Below are positions 23,936 to 34,715 of a stretch of 64,000 nucleotides of DNA, piece after piece. A program made the position numbers and the translations under genes. The DNA comes from Ephemerocybe angulata (lineage: Eukaryota > Basidiomycota > Agaricomycetes > Agaricales > Psathyrellaceae), in assembly GCA_013368325.1 (NCBI GenBank), contig JAACJK010000220.1, positions 620,001 through 684,000 of the forward strand. Direction: 5' to 3'. Each line of letters starts with the position of its first letter. Positions within the stretch are counted from its first letter, which is position 1. The notes beneath the pieces were generated by a model. That model was given only the letters and a program-made list of their open reading frames with translations, ran no database searches and had not been told where the DNA came from.

Positions 23936-24658
23936 ATGGCGGCCTCACCCCAGCACTCCCCGCGCGCACAGACCCAGCAGCGCACCCAAGGGCCCGGCGA
24001 GGCCGCCATCCAGCACGGCGCAGACCAGCTCCTCGCCCTCATCGACCGCGAAAAGCGGATTGCAGTTAACCAGAAGGACGAGACCATCCGCCAGCTGGCC
24101 GCCCAGCTGCACGGCTACCAGCAGGCCCTCAGCCAGACAAAGTCCAACCACGCCGCAGAACGGTCGCTGCAGGTCCGCGAGACGCAGCTGCTGAACGAAG
24201 AGGTCCACCGCGCGAAGAACGGCGACTCTGGCGTTATCGACACGCTGCGCAGGGAGTGCGAGAGCCTCCGCGCGGACTGCACGGCAACGAAGGGGGCGGT
24301 CGAGCAGATGGGTGTCTATAGCGTCGTACCCGGCTTCTACAGCTTCGCGCCGCAGTGGATTGACCTCTTCAATGCGCTGGGCATTGAAGGCGGGAAACCT
24401 TGGTCGCCAGAACAACTTTTAGCAGTCATTCAGGCTGCCGCTGAGCGACTTCGCCAGCACAGGGGCGACGCACCCCAGCCGCAACAACCTCTTATCGAGA
24501 ACAACAACGACCCGTTCGTTCTCCAAACGGAGCTCAACAGGGCGCGCGCCTATGTCGCAAGGCTGGAAGAGCTCGCGTCAAAATCACCGGCGCCTACGCC
24601 CCCTACCGTCCCCTCTCAAGGCATTCCACCACCCGCACCCACTCCTTCCACGTATTGA
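23936..24658 (+). CDS. Small coiled-coil protein of unknown function
   Basis: I do not recognise this 240-residue protein. It is a single open frame starting MAASPQHSPRAQTQQ. Residues about 25-110 form a likely coiled coil rich in Gln, Glu, Leu and Arg (LLALIDREKRIAVNQKDETI). A short globular-looking patch follows (FYSFAPQWIDLFNALGIEGG), then a second helical stretch (LNRARAYVARLEELASK) and a Pro/Thr-rich tail. It may be a scaffold or adaptor, but this is inference. It is divergent from PRP45 and convergent with the 5-phosphatase gene. The third positions are GC-rich, which supports a real gene. Confidence 0.7.
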   Translation: MAASPQHSPRAQTQQRTQGPGEAAIQHGADQLLALIDREKRIAVNQKDETIRQLAAQLHGYQQALSQTKSNHAAERSLQVRETQLLNEEVHRAKNGDSGVIDTLRRECESLRADCTATKGAVEQMGVYSVVPGFYSFAPQWIDLFNALGIEGGKPWSPEQLLAVIQAAAERLRQHRGDAPQPQQPLIENNNDPFVLQTELNRARAYVARLEELASKSPAPTPPTVPSQGIPPPAPTPSTY

Positions 24659-24864
24659 TTTTACCTGTGCTCTCATCTATTCTATTCTACCAGGAACATC
24701 TTTTTCCACGCTTAAACTTACCTTACCTTCACGGAATCGCTCCCCCTTGCTTGCCAGTAGAATACTAACAACGCAAATTACGACACTGTTTTACATGAAT
24801 CAATAATGTGTACACCTAGAACTTTATATATATAGTCCAAGAGAGTGTCCGACAACGAAGCCGC

Positions 24865-26418
24865 CTAGACGTTGGGAGTGGGTGCGTACCCATCCACAGG
24901 CCTTCCTTTCCACCAGGTGAAGGCGCCGAGGCCCACCAGGAAATTTACGAGCCCGAAGATACCTGAACCTGCACCAAGAATGGTAAATATCCACCAGATG
25001 ATTCCGACGAATCGGTCCAACGTTTTGCCAATGTACCTTTTGAGGTTGGCCTGGGGATCCGCGGAAGGTTTGTACGAAGCAGGTAGCGTGATAGTGGGTA
25101 TCACTTGTGAAGGTGCGGCGTTGCGTGCAGAGGGTGGTAGGAGAAGGACAGCGACGATTGGTTTCTGGAGATCCGTCAGTACAGGGAGGTTTCCCGAATT
25201 ATAGCCATGACTTACGTGGTCTGAAGTGGTATACGAAGGAATGCTGGTATATGCCAAGTTCTTTACACTTGACTTTTCTGGGGTATCTGTGTATGTCGCA
25301 TAGAGAATCCTGTCTGTCCATGAAGGTGTTCGCTTCGTACTACAGACCTCATCAATACCTCCATAGGAACGGTGATAATGTCAAATGGACCCACCTATAC
25401 TGATCCACCGTCCCAATCTTATACTTGTAGCTGCATTTGAACCTCCAAAAGTCTCCTTCATGCAGCCCAACAAACACATTCCCTTTCCTCATCTCCTGCG
25501 TGAGCTGGTCATGCTCCACGAGCTCCTTCCTCGTCGCCTCGGCAGATATGGCGTCAGAAAACAGAGGCGTCTTTGCGACATCGTAGAGGGAATGCGTAGA
25601 CGGCAACTCCACTCTGAAGTTCATGTCTCCGAACACAAACAGATGCGAAGTGTCATAAAGCGTCTTGAGCGGGCTTTCCTTTGGATCGACGGAGGTAGGG
25701 TTAAAAAGCAACGTCGAGACGATGTGCTTATAGTCCTTTATCCTGGCCTGGCGGTTCGGCGTGTGTGCAGTCAAATGACAGTTCACAAAGCTGTCACGTC
25801 TTCGAGATTAGCGCCCAAAGGTCAAGGTCGAAACCAATACTGAGACCAGACGTACGTGAACACCTCCCCATCATCCTCGCCCTCACCTGCAACGCGGAAC
25901 CTCACCCCAACAGCGCCCTTGTTCCCCATAAACGCAGGCCCGCTCCCCGTCCACGTCGTCTGCACATCCGCAACCCTCCTCGCCAGCCCGTCATCCCGTG
26001 CATACACAAGTAATGCAATGCCGACGTTCGCGATCTTCGCCACGAGCGAATACGACTCCTTCTTCGGAGCGAGCTCTTCTATCTGCGAGAGGATGAGCTC
26101 ATTCCGGTTGTTAAGAACGGCTTCAGACCAGCCGGCGACTAGGGAGCGAAGCATCTGTTAGCCTGCTTCCCAGTGGTATGTAGGAAGCCAGTGATACGTA
26201 CGTCCAAGATGGAGGGGTAGAAGCTCCTGGAACCCGACGGCCACGATATCCGGTGCTCTTGCTCCTCCAGCCAGGAACTTGGACACCTGCAAGGTCGGCT
26301 GCAGCCAGTCCACGAGGTCCTGCGGAAGGCCCAGGACACCTTGCAGGTTGGTGTTGTACGACGCTATCTGGACGAGCAGCCCGTCGTCCTTTGCAGTTGA
26401 GATTGTGGGCTCTTCCAT
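24865..26418 (-). CDS. Inositol polyphosphate 5-phosphatase, tail-anchored (Inp54-like)
   Basis: Removes the 5-phosphate of phosphoinositides such as PI(4,5)P2. Joined exons show VGFQELLPL, AFMGNKGAVGVRF, NCHLTAH, the catalytic FGDMNFRVE and PSWTDRILY, and TSDHKPIVA, all 5-phosphatase signatures. About five introns are present; the first join needs an acceptor near 26138 to give LGLAGWSEAV. The C-terminus carries a hydrophobic segment (VGIIWWIFTILGAGSGIFGL and following) and a short tail ending TPNV. Yeast Inp54 is likewise held at the ER by its C-terminus, so an ER-anchored enzyme is inferred. I start at MEEPTIST; an in-frame ATG at 26478 would add 20 residues. Confidence 0.9.
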
Positions 26419-26746
26419 GGCCAGGGTTCGAATGACGTTCGGAGGAGGATGAGGGTTGCCTACATGAGGCGTGTGCATTCAAGTTGGAAGATCACATCAG
26501 CTCGTTCCGTTGTCGCGTTGTTCAGGTTGCACACGGTGATGTCATCGATACCCATTCGCGAGGATAATGACGCGCCTGCTGCGCCAGTCCGAAAAATGGT
26601 CGGGCGCCGATAGCTACAGGACAACGAGGAGAAACAACATTGGATCCATTTATTGCATACAAGCTTCATCGTGAACAGCATCTACGCTGCCAGGGTAGTA
26701 CATGTTTATTCCAGTTTCCAAGTTTGTTGGATATACGGTCAAGCCT

Positions 26747-27646
26747 TCAAGCCTCCGCGGTCTTGGAAGGAGGACCACGAGTGACGTTAAGGTCCCTAAT
26801 CTTCCCAGTCGAGATATCGTAGACCCATCCATGGATCCACACCTCCTGGCCCTTAGGCGTGCCCTTCTCCCACGCCTCCGAGATAGTGACGGTCTTCGCG
26901 AGCATCTCCACCTGCAACTTCACGTTCTCCTCCACGACGACGGGGAGCGCCTCCGCATGGGGCGTGCTCGAGAGCCCGAGCGACGCCGTTTTGCGCGTGA
27001 GCGGCTCGAGCCACCTGTTGAGGGACGAGTCCGCAGGGAGGTTGGGGACCGTCGCGATCGGCTTCTCCAGGTCGAGGTTGGGCCTCTGCGCAGCGCCGAG
27101 GCAAGCTGCAGCACCACCGCACTCAGTGTGGCCGACGATGACAACTGTGGAACAGAAAGTGGATGTGCACCGCCAAGGATAGCGGGAGGCACGGGGTAGA
27201 GACGGTTGGGATAAGTTCCTCACTAAAGAGAATGAAAGAATGCACCGTGTTCGACTCCGAGGTAGTCCACCGCATATCGCAGAACAGCGAGCGCGTTATA
27301 GTCGTCCAACTTCAGCTGGCTAGGATGTCCGTCAGACCACAATCAAGAGTCCGAGCCAAAGATTTTCGTACTTGGCGATATTTCTATGAACGAAGATCTC
27401 TCCTGGCTTCGATCCGGTGATGGTAGCGTCGGGTACTCGAGAGTCGGCGCAGCCTATCCAGAGGGTCTGCGGGCTGGAGATTAGCGTTCATGATCAGCAA
27501 GCAGGGCGATATCAGCGACGCACATGGGGGGACTGGCCCTTGGCGCACTCCTCGAAGAACGAAGGCTCTGCCTTGTGAACGTCCTGAGCCCACTGAGAAT
27601 TAGCGGTGAGCATGCGCTCGATGACTTGTTCGTTGCGGAAGGGCAT
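26747..27646 (-). CDS. Beta-class carbonic anhydrase
   Basis: Interconverts CO2 and bicarbonate, supplying bicarbonate for biosynthesis and CO2 sensing in fungi. Several exons start [13 protein letters not shown]. Zinc ligands and catalytic dyad are intact: CADSR at residues 47-51 (Cys47, Asp49, Arg51), then [13 protein letters not shown] with the second zinc His and Cys. The C-terminal exon has [18 protein letters not shown] and [14 protein letters not shown], as in plant-type and fungal beta enzymes. It ends PSKTAEA. I see no clear targeting signal, so cytosolic location is likely. It is an ordinary fungal Nce103/Can2-type gene with no visible damage. Confidence 0.94.
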
Positions 27647-27943
27647 GGCGGCCGTCTGGCTTGTGGTGGGAAGGGAGAAAGAATGGCCGAGTTAAAGTAG
27701 AGGAAACGGAGGGAAACGGTTTCCGTGGCGGGGTGGCGGGGCTAGATATACTCCCGGGACATCCCGCAAGGGGCTATTGTTGTAGATAAATCCAATCATG
27801 TCCCCAGATAACGAAAACTGATGCAATTTGTCCCAGCGACGCAGAAGTTGTTGTACACTGCATAATCATAGAAACTAGGACATGGTGTATCATAGTGCTA
27901 CGTAAAAAATCAATGGCCCCAGACGTCCCAATCAAGAGGTCCC
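27647..27943. other. Intergenic: carbonic anhydrase promoter and RPL7 3' region
   Basis: Short spacer between two minus-strand genes. I see only AT-rich RPL7 3' sequence and no further gene. Confidence 0.4.
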
Positions 27944-29075
27944 CTAGTTCATCTGGCGGATGAGGCTGTTGATGTTCGACTCCCGGTCACCGAAGTCACC
28001 ACCCTGCACGAAGTGCTTGAACTTGCGTGTCCTCCAGCCGCCGGTGGGGTTGGAGAGCTTGAAAGGCCAGAGGAAGTTGGAGGCCTAGACGAATGTTAGG
28101 ATCTCATTGACATGATGATTTTACGGGAACTACACACCTGCTTGAAGTTGGGGCCAGCGGAGATGATCTCGTGGACGAGATCCTCAACACAGAGGATGTC
28201 GTACTTGCCGAGGTTCTCCTCGATAACCTGGTTGTTGGTGAGGGGAATGCGCTGCTTGGAGACCTTTCCGTATCCACGCTTGTAGATCAACTCGCGGACG
28301 GTTTTGAGGTTGGGCTCGCCGTAGGTGACGTAGGGCTCGACGAGACGGAGCATCTGCTGGGTGGCGCGGGTGGCCTTGACGAAGACACCGTTGTTGATCT
28401 GGAGGAGGCGGAGGAGCTGGAGGATCTTGCGGGGCTTGGGGGCGATCTCGTTGATACTGTATAGATATGAGGAGAGATACAGGGGAGACGAAAACAGCCT
28501 ACTCACCCACGAATACGGACAACGAAGTACACCTTGGGCTCAGCGGGGACGTAGAAGTCACCAGACGAGCGGGCGGCGCGCTTCAGGCGGATCTCATCCT
28601 TCTCCTTGGCGACATACTCCTTAACGTAGGCCTCAGCGCGCTTGAAGATGACCTTTCGCTTGGCCTTGGCAGCCTGGACGAGAGAGTTAGCGACGTTGTC
28701 AAACGTTGAAGGTACAGGTCAGTCCCGAAAGATGGTTAATTGAAGGCAACATAGCAGGGGTTTCCCGCTAGCCGTCATTCGAATGTATCGTATGCATCAT
28801 ACTTTAAGCAAATGGAACGAAAGCTCACCTTGCGGGCAACAGACGCCGCGGCAAGACGCTCCTCCCTGGCCTTTTCGTTTTGCTTGCGTTTCTTGAGGAG
28901 AGTCTCCGGGACCTCGATGGCCTATCCAAAGTTCCAACATGAGATTTAACTTCTTTGAAGAATCCGGGGTTTTCGACTAACCGAAGCACTCGGGACGCTG
29001 GAAACGACAAAATGCGAGTTCAGTGCGGGGTCATACAACGGACGAGCGGCATACGTACGTGGTGGAAGGGGCCAT
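27944..29075 (-). CDS. RPL7: 60S ribosomal protein L7 (uL30)
   Basis: Structural protein of the large ribosomal subunit. Six exons give about 247 residues. The N-terminus is built from two very short exons (MAPSTT and SVPSAS), then [20 protein letters not shown]. The core is clear: [60 protein letters not shown] and [12 protein letters not shown]. The end is [17 protein letters not shown]. Introns lie near 28083-28138, 28451-28506, 28684-28827, 28923-28979 and 29000-29057. The intron of about 145 nt is much longer than the others and appears to host a snoRNA. Confidence 0.97.
28715..28804 (-). ncRNA. Probable C/D-box snoRNA in an RPL7 intron
   Basis: On the minus strand the intron holds a C-like box ATGATGC (28800-28794) and a D box CTGA (28722-28719) about 80 nt apart. 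Just upstream of D is ACCATCTTTCGGG, complementary over 13 bases to the conserved large-subunit rRNA segment CCCGAAAGATGGT. The fifth base before D would pair with the G of CCCG. From memory, yeast snR39 and snR59 sit in RPL7 introns and modify this same rRNA helix (Am807), with Gm805 adjacent. The terminal stem is imperfect, so boundaries are approximate. Confidence 0.65.
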
Positions 29076-29892
29076 TGCAAATCTTGACGACGAGCTCGCT
29101 TTTCGTTAGACTAACCCAACGCCGGCCAGGCGCGGGTGGCTGGAACTATACAGTCTGACAAATACTTTCTCACGATGAGCCCACCCAATGGGGAGTTGAG
29201 TTGACATGGCATCACTGGCGTCTCTCTCCACCGGCGCTTGTTTCTAGGCTGTCCTGCTTCGCCTCTGGCCTTACATGTCTCAACTATTTTTTTTCTGCAT
29301 GAAACACTCCTTAGGATCGCTTTATGGTGGGCGAGAAACGTCGAGACTGTGGGCCCCGTACAGGCTTTATGAATCAGAGCTGGGTGATGGGTTATCGCGC
29401 AATCCCGGATGTCGACCAACCGAGATTATATTCCTACCAACACATCCAAGTCTTTCCTGTCGGCATACCACTCCATGGGCAACCCGTCTGTCACCCTATC
29501 GACTCCAGCTTGGGCGTTGCCCTTACTTGCAATGTCCTTCCGTTGCTTGGTATCCTGACTAAACGTCGTACAGCAACGGGTCTTGATCCTGATCTATCAT
29601 GGCATTGTGAGCTCATATCGCTCATGGCCATGCTCACTTGTCAAAGCCGCAACTCCGCCAATTCTGAAAGCCTCCAGGCCTGCTCATTTGAAGCTGCATC
29701 AGATCCCCACAGGGTCTTCGCTCTCGCCGAGGGTGTCATTTCATCTCATGATTCCCATCATTCTCCATCATCCCCGAGAGATATATGTATCACATCTTCC
29801 GTATCCACTGGACGTATGCATTGATGCCCATGGCATTTGCTTGACCTCCTCCTCAGTCGTCACGGTCACCTACTATCAGAAATTTGTGGGCA
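29076..29892. other. Intergenic, 817 bp, upstream of RPL7 and family gene A
   Basis: Divergent spacer. A 166-codon open frame (29324-29824, plus) crosses it, but the translation has no recognisable motif and irregular composition. I treat it as chance. Nothing else is assignable. Confidence 0.4.
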
Positions 29893-31219
29893 ATGCTCTG
29901 GGCTCTCTTGTTCATCACAAAAGTCGCTTTCGTTGGCGCTCAATCCTGTCGTCCTGGTTTCGAATGGGTGCGTTGCGTCCCCGGACCAGCCCTACACACT
30001 AACTCGATCAACGTCATTATAGGCAAACAACGAACGTGCAGAGAGCCCGTGCACTGTAGCAGGCCAAATTAAAGAGCTCTGCGCACAACGTCAGTCCCCG
30101 GATTACTTCGACTTTAGCTGCGGCTCACCGTCTTTAATCCAACAGAGGCACCTGAATCAAATGGGTTTTTCCAATCCCCTAAATGGGACAGCCAGAACAG
30201 CTGCACTTGTTCTGGAATCTACTACTCCCTCGTTGCCGCCTGCAGTGTGTGCGCGAGGGACAACAAATCTATTGGCAGGTAGTGTTAAACATTGAACGCC
30301 CAATCTGTATATGTTCCTGACTGTGCCTGCAGCTGGTCGCACTGGTCAGAGAGCTGCTCCAGCCCCTCGATAACCAAGTTCGTGCCATCCTATCCACCGT
30401 CTGGTTCCTTCGCTGATCCCGTCCTCAAGCTTCGGTCAAATAAATTTGGAGGGACAAGTCGCCATTCCAGCATGGGTGAAGGATCACGTTCAGGAGTTCA
30501 TCGTTAGTAATAGGTTTCCTCTGAAACGACAAGCCTGCTAAATATTTCTCAGAACCGAGACGGTTTCGATCCTGCTATTGCAACGCTATACGGAGGCCTC
30601 CCACCAGAAACGACGGGAGGGGCCAGTTCATCCACCACAGCCGCCACAACCCCTGGCTCGTCGACGCTGACGGGAAACAATCATGGCACTGGTACATTCG
30701 AGCCTGACCCCACGGGTACGGGTACCTCGGGTAGCAGTGGGGAGGTTTCATCAGCAAACGCGTCGAAGTCAAAGAACATGGGTGCCATCATCGGTGGTGC
30801 CGTTGGAGGTGTAATTTTCCTCGTGCTGCTAGTTGCTGCGCTCCTCTTCTTCCTCGCGCGGAGAAGGAGATCCAGAATGGCACCATCAACTGCTTACCTC
30901 AAGCAGATGCAGATGAACGAACAGGAAGTCGGTTCTCGGATGGGTTCTCGAGCCTTTAGTCCTCGACCATTCAGTCCGCGACAGCCTGGCTCGAGATCAG
31001 CCACTCCCAATATCAATGCTGGTCATTCGGTCATCGACTCGCAGGTACGGGTTCCACGGCAAATTGTTAGGATCTGTCCACAAACTGACAACATAATGAT
31101 AGGACTACCTCATCGACCGCTTCCATAATGAAAGACAGCCATCCTCGAGAACGGATTCGAACACGAGCAGAGATCAACCACGGACAATAACTCCACTGTT
31201 GGGCGACAGACAGAGCTAG
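29893..31219 (+). CDS. Cys-rich single-pass membrane protein, tandem family member A
   Basis: No named domain recognised. Start MLWALLFITKVAFVGAQS gives a signal peptide. Joined exons then show CRPGFEW, an intron directly after the Trp codon, and SPCTVAGQIKELC. Next come the family core CTCSGIYYSLVAACSVC, W-S-H-W-S-E-S-C and VAIPAWVKDHV. A Ser/Thr/Gly-rich stalk leads to a membrane helix (GAIIGGAVGGVIFLVLLVAA) with basic stop-transfer residues ARRRRSR. The cytoplasmic tail is rich in Ser/Pro/Arg and ends LLGDRQS. About six introns; one join near 30386-30432 uses a weak donor (GTTCCT). Likely a cell-surface protein; the function is unknown. Members B, C and D lie downstream on the same strand. 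Confidence 0.75.
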
Positions 31220-31910
31220 CTACTTACTTGATTCATTCATTCCTTCCCACTTAGTATCGATCCTTCGGACAGGTTTCATGACAATACCAACACGAGATAC
31301 CCATTTCCGTCAAGAGAGCCAATCTAATATACCATCTACAGTCTACGATGCGCAGAGATCGGATACGACGGTGGAGTATTGGTACACCAGGTGACCGAAC
31401 GAACCACCTTGGTGCAGGATGGACGGCCTATAGGGTGCAGCGGTTGATCTGAGGTGAGTCAGGGGAGGCTGCGGTAGAGACCGCAGCCTGATGTATAGAG
31501 ACACCTGGGGTTGTTAAAAGATGAAGGGCGTGGGATAGGACTTGGGTGGTTTATATACCTGGTGCGTTAGGGCTGGCCTCATGGTTGACAACCCTGAGAA
31601 CGGCTTTGCCGTCTTCTATCTCCGCTCCTGACCTCGGGGATGTTGCATTGCTTCATCGAGCTTGCCGTGCCACTCTAGGCAATCTCTTACTGTATTTTTG
31701 GTTCAAGCCAATCGAATGTGGATCGACTTACTTACTAACCACCGTCCGCTTTTTGTCGGTGTATAGTCATTCAGCGAGGCCATAGTGAGCAAGCGGGGCG
31801 GATGGCTTTGCTTTCGGTTAGATTGCAACCGTCGCAACGCTTCCTCGTTCTCTCAAAAGGGCGCCAGAACTCTGGCAGATTATCCATTCACCTCTATTTG
31901 CAAAGCACCC
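31220..31910. other. Intergenic, 691 bp, between member A and the AKR pseudogene
   Basis: An open frame runs into the aldo-keto reductase copy from 31785, but its upstream residues resemble nothing in the intact copy. I see no other gene. Confidence 0.4.
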
Positions 31911-32890
31911 ATGTCTCCTAGCACACTTGCTCTGAACAATGGCCGCCAAATCCCTTGGATGGGATTCGGGACTGGGACAGCGCTGTTTGGCAGGGACGCG
32001 ACCAAGCTGGTTGTCCAAGCCATCGAGTCTGGCGTTACCCACTTGGACGGGGCGCAGGTATACAACAACGAGGACTCTCTCGGTCTAGCCATCAAGGAAT
32101 CTGGAAAGCCTCGCGTGGAGCTCTTCGTTACCACCAACCTGAGACCGCCCTCGGCGGGGCAAACGGTCGATGTCAAGGCCTCTTTGAAGGAATCCTTGAG
32201 GAAGCTCCAGCTCGACCACGTCGATCTGTACCTCATTCACAGTCCTTATCCTGCTAATACTGAAGGAAAGCTCCAGGATATTTGGAAGCATATGGAAGAG
32301 GTTCACGAAGCTGGACTGGCTACGTCTATCGGAGTGTCCAACTTCCGCGTGGAGGACCTGCAGGATATCCTGAAAATCGCCAAGGTAGTTCCGGCGGTTA
32401 ACCAGGTAAGTGGGTGCCCACTTCCTTCTATTTACCTTCATCTGACTACCACCTTTCCCAGATCGAGCTACACCCATATGTTTGGGACACAGCTCGTCAG
32501 ATCGTGGAGTTCGACAAGCAACATGGGATTCGTAGAGGATCACTGGATCCTGTTCTGGAAACGATCCGCAAACGTCTTGAGGAGACACTGTAAGCCATGC
32601 ACCCGGGGGTCGTCCCCGGATTCCCGTTTCAACGGGCCAGGTGCTGACCAAGTGGCTGCTCCACAAGGACGCCGTCGTAATCACGTATGTGAACCTGTCC
32701 AGGACTCGTGTTGATAACCCTACTAACGTTTAAGTGCAGAACGATGACGAAGGCGAGCCGAATCAAGGAATTCCAAGACACGGAGAATGTGCCCGAGTTA
32801 GATGAAAAGGAAACACAGGCCATCGACGACGCGGGTTCGAAGAAGCATCACAGGGCCTTCATGCACCACGTCTTTGGCGAGACTAGGTAG
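31911..32890 (+). pseudogene. Decayed aldo-keto reductase (copy 1)
   Basis: This is a close paralogue of the intact aldo-keto reductase at 35315. It matches well through GRQIPWMGFGTGTALF, THLDGAQVYNNED and LIHSPYPANTEGKLQ, with the same two introns. Three lesions are seen. The catalytic lysine is replaced (VTTNL instead of VTTKL, residue 76). About 13 codons around the strand-7 segment (TASYGGLTPI in the intact copy) are missing near 32531. About 26 extra bases near 32590 shift the frame and bring in TAA at 32591-32593. Homology resumes in another frame at PVSTGQVLTKWLL and runs to FGETR. The lysine change alone would abolish normal catalysis, so I call it a pseudogene. Confidence 0.78.
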
Positions 32891-33041
32891 TCGTCTATAA
32901 TCTTTAACATCCAGTCAATTGTACTCCGTACGTGGTCCATCTCCCTTCATCTCAGATCTCAGTTCTGTGAAGGTCCTTGTACACCACCAAATTGTATATT
33001 GGTTTACGGGACGCCAACGCCATACACAAGGGTGTCAGGGC

Positions 33042-34715
33042 CTACTCGCTTGACACAGAATCAGAGTCTGAATTGTCAGAATACGACAATTCTCCGCATT
33101 CGTCCTCATCCCATATGAGATCCAGCCCGTCGATGTCTGCGGATTTCAACAGTTCGTAATGCACACGGAGGAACTCAGGGCAGCGCTCCAATCGTAGCTC
33201 CTTGATTGGGTTTGTTTTCGACCGTTCTTTGAGAGCGTGGATTATGCAGATGAGGTTCGTCCTTCTCGTTGGTCTTGATCCGAAGTCGGCATGCTCCAGG
33301 GTGATAGTTTCCAGTGCAGCGAAGTAGAATGTGGGGCGGGAAGTTGCTGTCGTATCGCCCGCCTGCGTAGGTCTTTTCGTGCTCACGGCAAGGAAGAAAT
33401 CCTGGAATTCGCAGGTACAGCTAACCGTGATAGCTTTCAATCTCGGGAGCTGGCCAAAGATGGCAATCCATGCTGGGGAGGGGAGGGATTCGAATTCAGT
33501 GAATTGAAGCTTTTCGAGCGCAGCGAGGTCGAGCTCTGCTTGGAATTGGGCCACGAACTCGGTAGGATCTAGTAGCCGGCCTTGATCGAGCGCGACGGAT
33601 ATTGAAGGGCGCCCGCCGTGTTGAGTCCAAATGTCGAAATTCCAGTATTCCCCTGGGTCGTCTACCCATTCACCACATTGACCATCTATGCGAAAGCTAA
33701 TCTCCAGACGACGTGTCCTTAGTGGCGTAGGACGCGATATTTCCGCATCTTCAAGGGTCGCTCTGATATTGGCGAGGAGTCGAGCAATGGTTGTGGCATC
33801 CTCGACTGAGCCAGTGAGCCACAAATCAACCATCGCCGAACGAGGGATAGACAAACACTCCAAGAAGTCGACAGTCGCAGGCATCGGTTCCCAGAGCGTT
33901 ACTGTTTGGAGGTCTTGAAGGACTGCTCGAGAATACGGGGGCGAAGGTGGAAAGCTTCCTTTTGAAGGCAGGATACCTCTAAGCTCGATCTTGCGTAATA
34001 AGGGCATATGTTTTAAGGCCTCCATCAACATCTCTGTCGTCGGCCAGGTTCGCTCGCTGTCCAGGTGGTCCCAAAGTAGTAGATTTGTTAGATTGGCAGA
34101 AAACGGTATTTGACTCCATAGGATGTTGCAGTTCCGTAATTGAAGGTCGCATAGGTATGGGGCGCCACCTTGTAAAAAGTTGTCGGGAAATCTCGTCCAT
34201 TGTGCTGGGCATGCTTCAATATGAAGGTACTGGAGCATCGGTGCCCCGTGGACGAAAGTTGAAAAAACCCATTCCATGTCGAAGTCGGGGTCCCGATTGA
34301 CAACCAATACATAGCGCAGGCGATGAATTTGGTCCAAGGCATACCCGAGGACTTCTTCGTCGTCGACTTTCGGTTGGAAGTACAAGACGGTCATCGGTGC
34401 ATCTCTTGACCGGGAAACCATTAGATTTGTGAGTTCGGGGTGATAGTATTCGCGAAAGTCTGCCCAGAGGGTGGAGCATCCTGGGCCTGTGGCAACAGCC
34501 ATCCACTCCCGGCAGACATGAGACAAGGCGAGGCCAGCAGGAGTTCGACCGCGTCCATAAAATGGAAAAGGGTACACCAGTAGAAATATATAGGCCAAGA
34601 TTCCGGGTGGGAGGCGACCGACGGGTGTAGCAGTGTTGAGTTGACGGTTCGGGTCGAGAACGAGTCGGGTTGGCTGGGCGCGGTCGTCTTGGGCTTCATT
34701 TGCAGCGCAAGACAT
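33042..34715 (-). CDS. F-box protein, Agaricomycete type
   Basis: Single open frame of 557 residues starting MSCAANEAQDDRAQ. An F-box lies at residues about 32-85: LPPGILAYIFLLVYPF, then ALSHVCREWMAVA and LWADF. Such proteins usually link targets to Skp1-cullin ubiquitin ligases. The rest shows irregular leucine-rich repeat character (LTNLLLWDHLDSERTW, MPLLRKIELRGILP), as in the large F-box families of mushrooms. The C-terminus is acidic and Ser-rich. An upstream exon near 34790-34837 is possible but no join kept the frame. It lies between the two aldo-keto reductase copies on the opposite strand. The substrate is unknown. Confidence 0.85.
   Translation of the reverse strand: MSCAANEAQDDRAQPTRLVLDPNRQLNTATPVGRLPPGILAYIFLLVYPFPFYGRGRTPAGLALSHVCREWMAVATGPGCSTLWADFREYYHPELTNLMVSRSRDAPMTVLYFQPKVDDEEVLGYALDQIHRLRYVLVVNRDPDFDMEWVFSTFVHGAPMLQYLHIEACPAQWTRFPDNFLQGGAPYLCDLQLRNCNILWSQIPFSANLTNLLLWDHLDSERTWPTTEMLMEALKHMPLLRKIELRGILPSKGSFPPSPPYSRAVLQDLQTVTLWEPMPATVDFLECLSIPRSAMVDLWLTGSVEDATTIARLLANIRATLEDAEISRPTPLRTRRLEISFRIDGQCGEWVDDPGEYWNFDIWTQHGGRPSISVALDQGRLLDPTEFVAQFQAELDLAALEKLQFTEFESLPSPAWIAIFGQLPRLKAITVSCTCEFQDFFLAVSTKRPTQAGDTTATSRPTFYFAALETITLEHADFGSRPTRRTNLICIIHALKERSKTNPIKELRLERCPEFLRVHYELLKSADIDGLDLIWDEDECGELSYSDNSDSDSVSSE

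Noticed and set aside
29000..29057. Second snoRNA in an RPL7 intron
   Set aside because: It has a C-like and a D-like box but only about 15 nt between them, too short for a C/D snoRNA.
29324..29824. 166-codon open frame upstream of family member A
   Set aside because: No motif, no paralogue in the window and irregular composition; probably chance in a spacer.
32588..32641. Intron that would rescue the AKR copy 1 frame
   Set aside because: A GTAAGC donor exists, but joining to the only CAG acceptor gives a stop two codons later; other AGs do not restore the frame.
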